Of a DNA stretch of 5,143 nt, positions 5,012 to 5,143 are shown piece by piece. Location of the stretch: positions 1 through 5,143 of the forward strand of contig RFKV01000042.1 in NCBI GenBank assembly GCA_003694175.1, written 5' to 3'. A program made the position numbers and the translations under genes. The number at the start of each line of letters is the position of its first letter. The stretch's first letter is position 1. This DNA comes from Candidatus Dojkabacteria bacterium (GTDB lineage Bacteria > Patescibacteriota > Dojkabacteria > J137). A model generated the notes under the pieces. That model saw nothing but the letters and a program-made list of their open reading frames with translations, did not search any database and was not told where the DNA came from.

Positions 5012-5143
5012 GACTTGTTTAAAGTCAGCATTAAATATTTTAAGTACACTTATTGGTATAGAATTACTAATAACTTGGAAATTATTAAATTTTTTCTTAT
5101 TTTGTAATTACTATTAAATTTGTGCATTTAATCGAAATAAACT
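5012..5143 (-). other. Upstream flank with a start-less in-frame extension
   Basis: Codons from 5107 down to 5012 are in frame with the gene at 3584-5011 and contain no stop, reading among others FQVISNSIPISVLKIFNADF, then KQV before the TTG. The next codon out (5110-5108) is TAA. None of these codons is ATG, GTG, TTG or CTG. No consensus promoter is evident. The stretch could be leader, or the remains of a longer N-terminus that lost its start. Confidence 0.4.

Overview
This is a low-G+C bacterial window in which recognisable genes cover only about half of the sequence. All intact genes lie on the minus strand: a small zinc-ribbon-like DUF2256 protein (233-394), an overlapping pair of unrecognised genes (1467-2090 then 1024-1497), and a larger three-part protein (3584-5011). 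Long stretches between them hold decayed coding sequence, short repeats and inverted repeats. An A+T-rich genome with low coding density, many decayed genes and a DUF2256 protein would fit a filamentous marine cyanobacterium of the Trichodesmium kind. That assignment is an inference from style only; nothing here is taxonomically decisive.

Left part (1-1020): a 25-bp repeat at the very edge, a perfect 13-bp inverted repeat, the DUF2256 gene with a weak candidate promoter, about 400 bp without a gene, and then a plus-strand decayed gene for a small probably coiled-coil protein (797-1018). That remnant ends 5 bp before the convergent end of the next gene.

Middle (1024-2142): two unrecognised genes transcribed leftward from a perfect consensus sigma-70-type promoter (TTGACA, 17 bp, TATAAT). 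The first carries four evenly spaced EVY motifs, each using a different valine codon. The second starts inside the first by a 31-bp overlap, from a TTG codon. The pair is visibly richer in G+C than its surroundings, so it may be an imported two-gene unit, or one gene split by a frameshift.

Centre-right (2143-3583): no intact gene. One plus-strand frame can be followed from 2203 to 2776 as a decayed gene with three in-frame stops and one frameshift. To its right lies a cluster of inverted repeats: three consecutive hairpins of 11-12 bp arms ending, on the minus strand, in a T-run (3132-3240), the second exact copy of the 25-bp repeat (3249-3273), and a two-level stem-loop (3316-3362). This looks like a small structured RNA with its own terminator, or the structured 3' end of the transcript of the gene at 3584-5011.

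Right (3584-5143): a 475-residue protein with a beta-rich N-terminal part, a helical centre containing a CxxxC pair, and a beta-sandwich-like C-terminal part. Its reading frame stays open upstream of the TTG start to 5107 but has no ATG, GTG, TTG or CTG codon, so the 5' end is uncertain and the gene may be truncated.

The best candidates for something undescribed are the overlapping pair with its strong promoter and the hairpin cluster.
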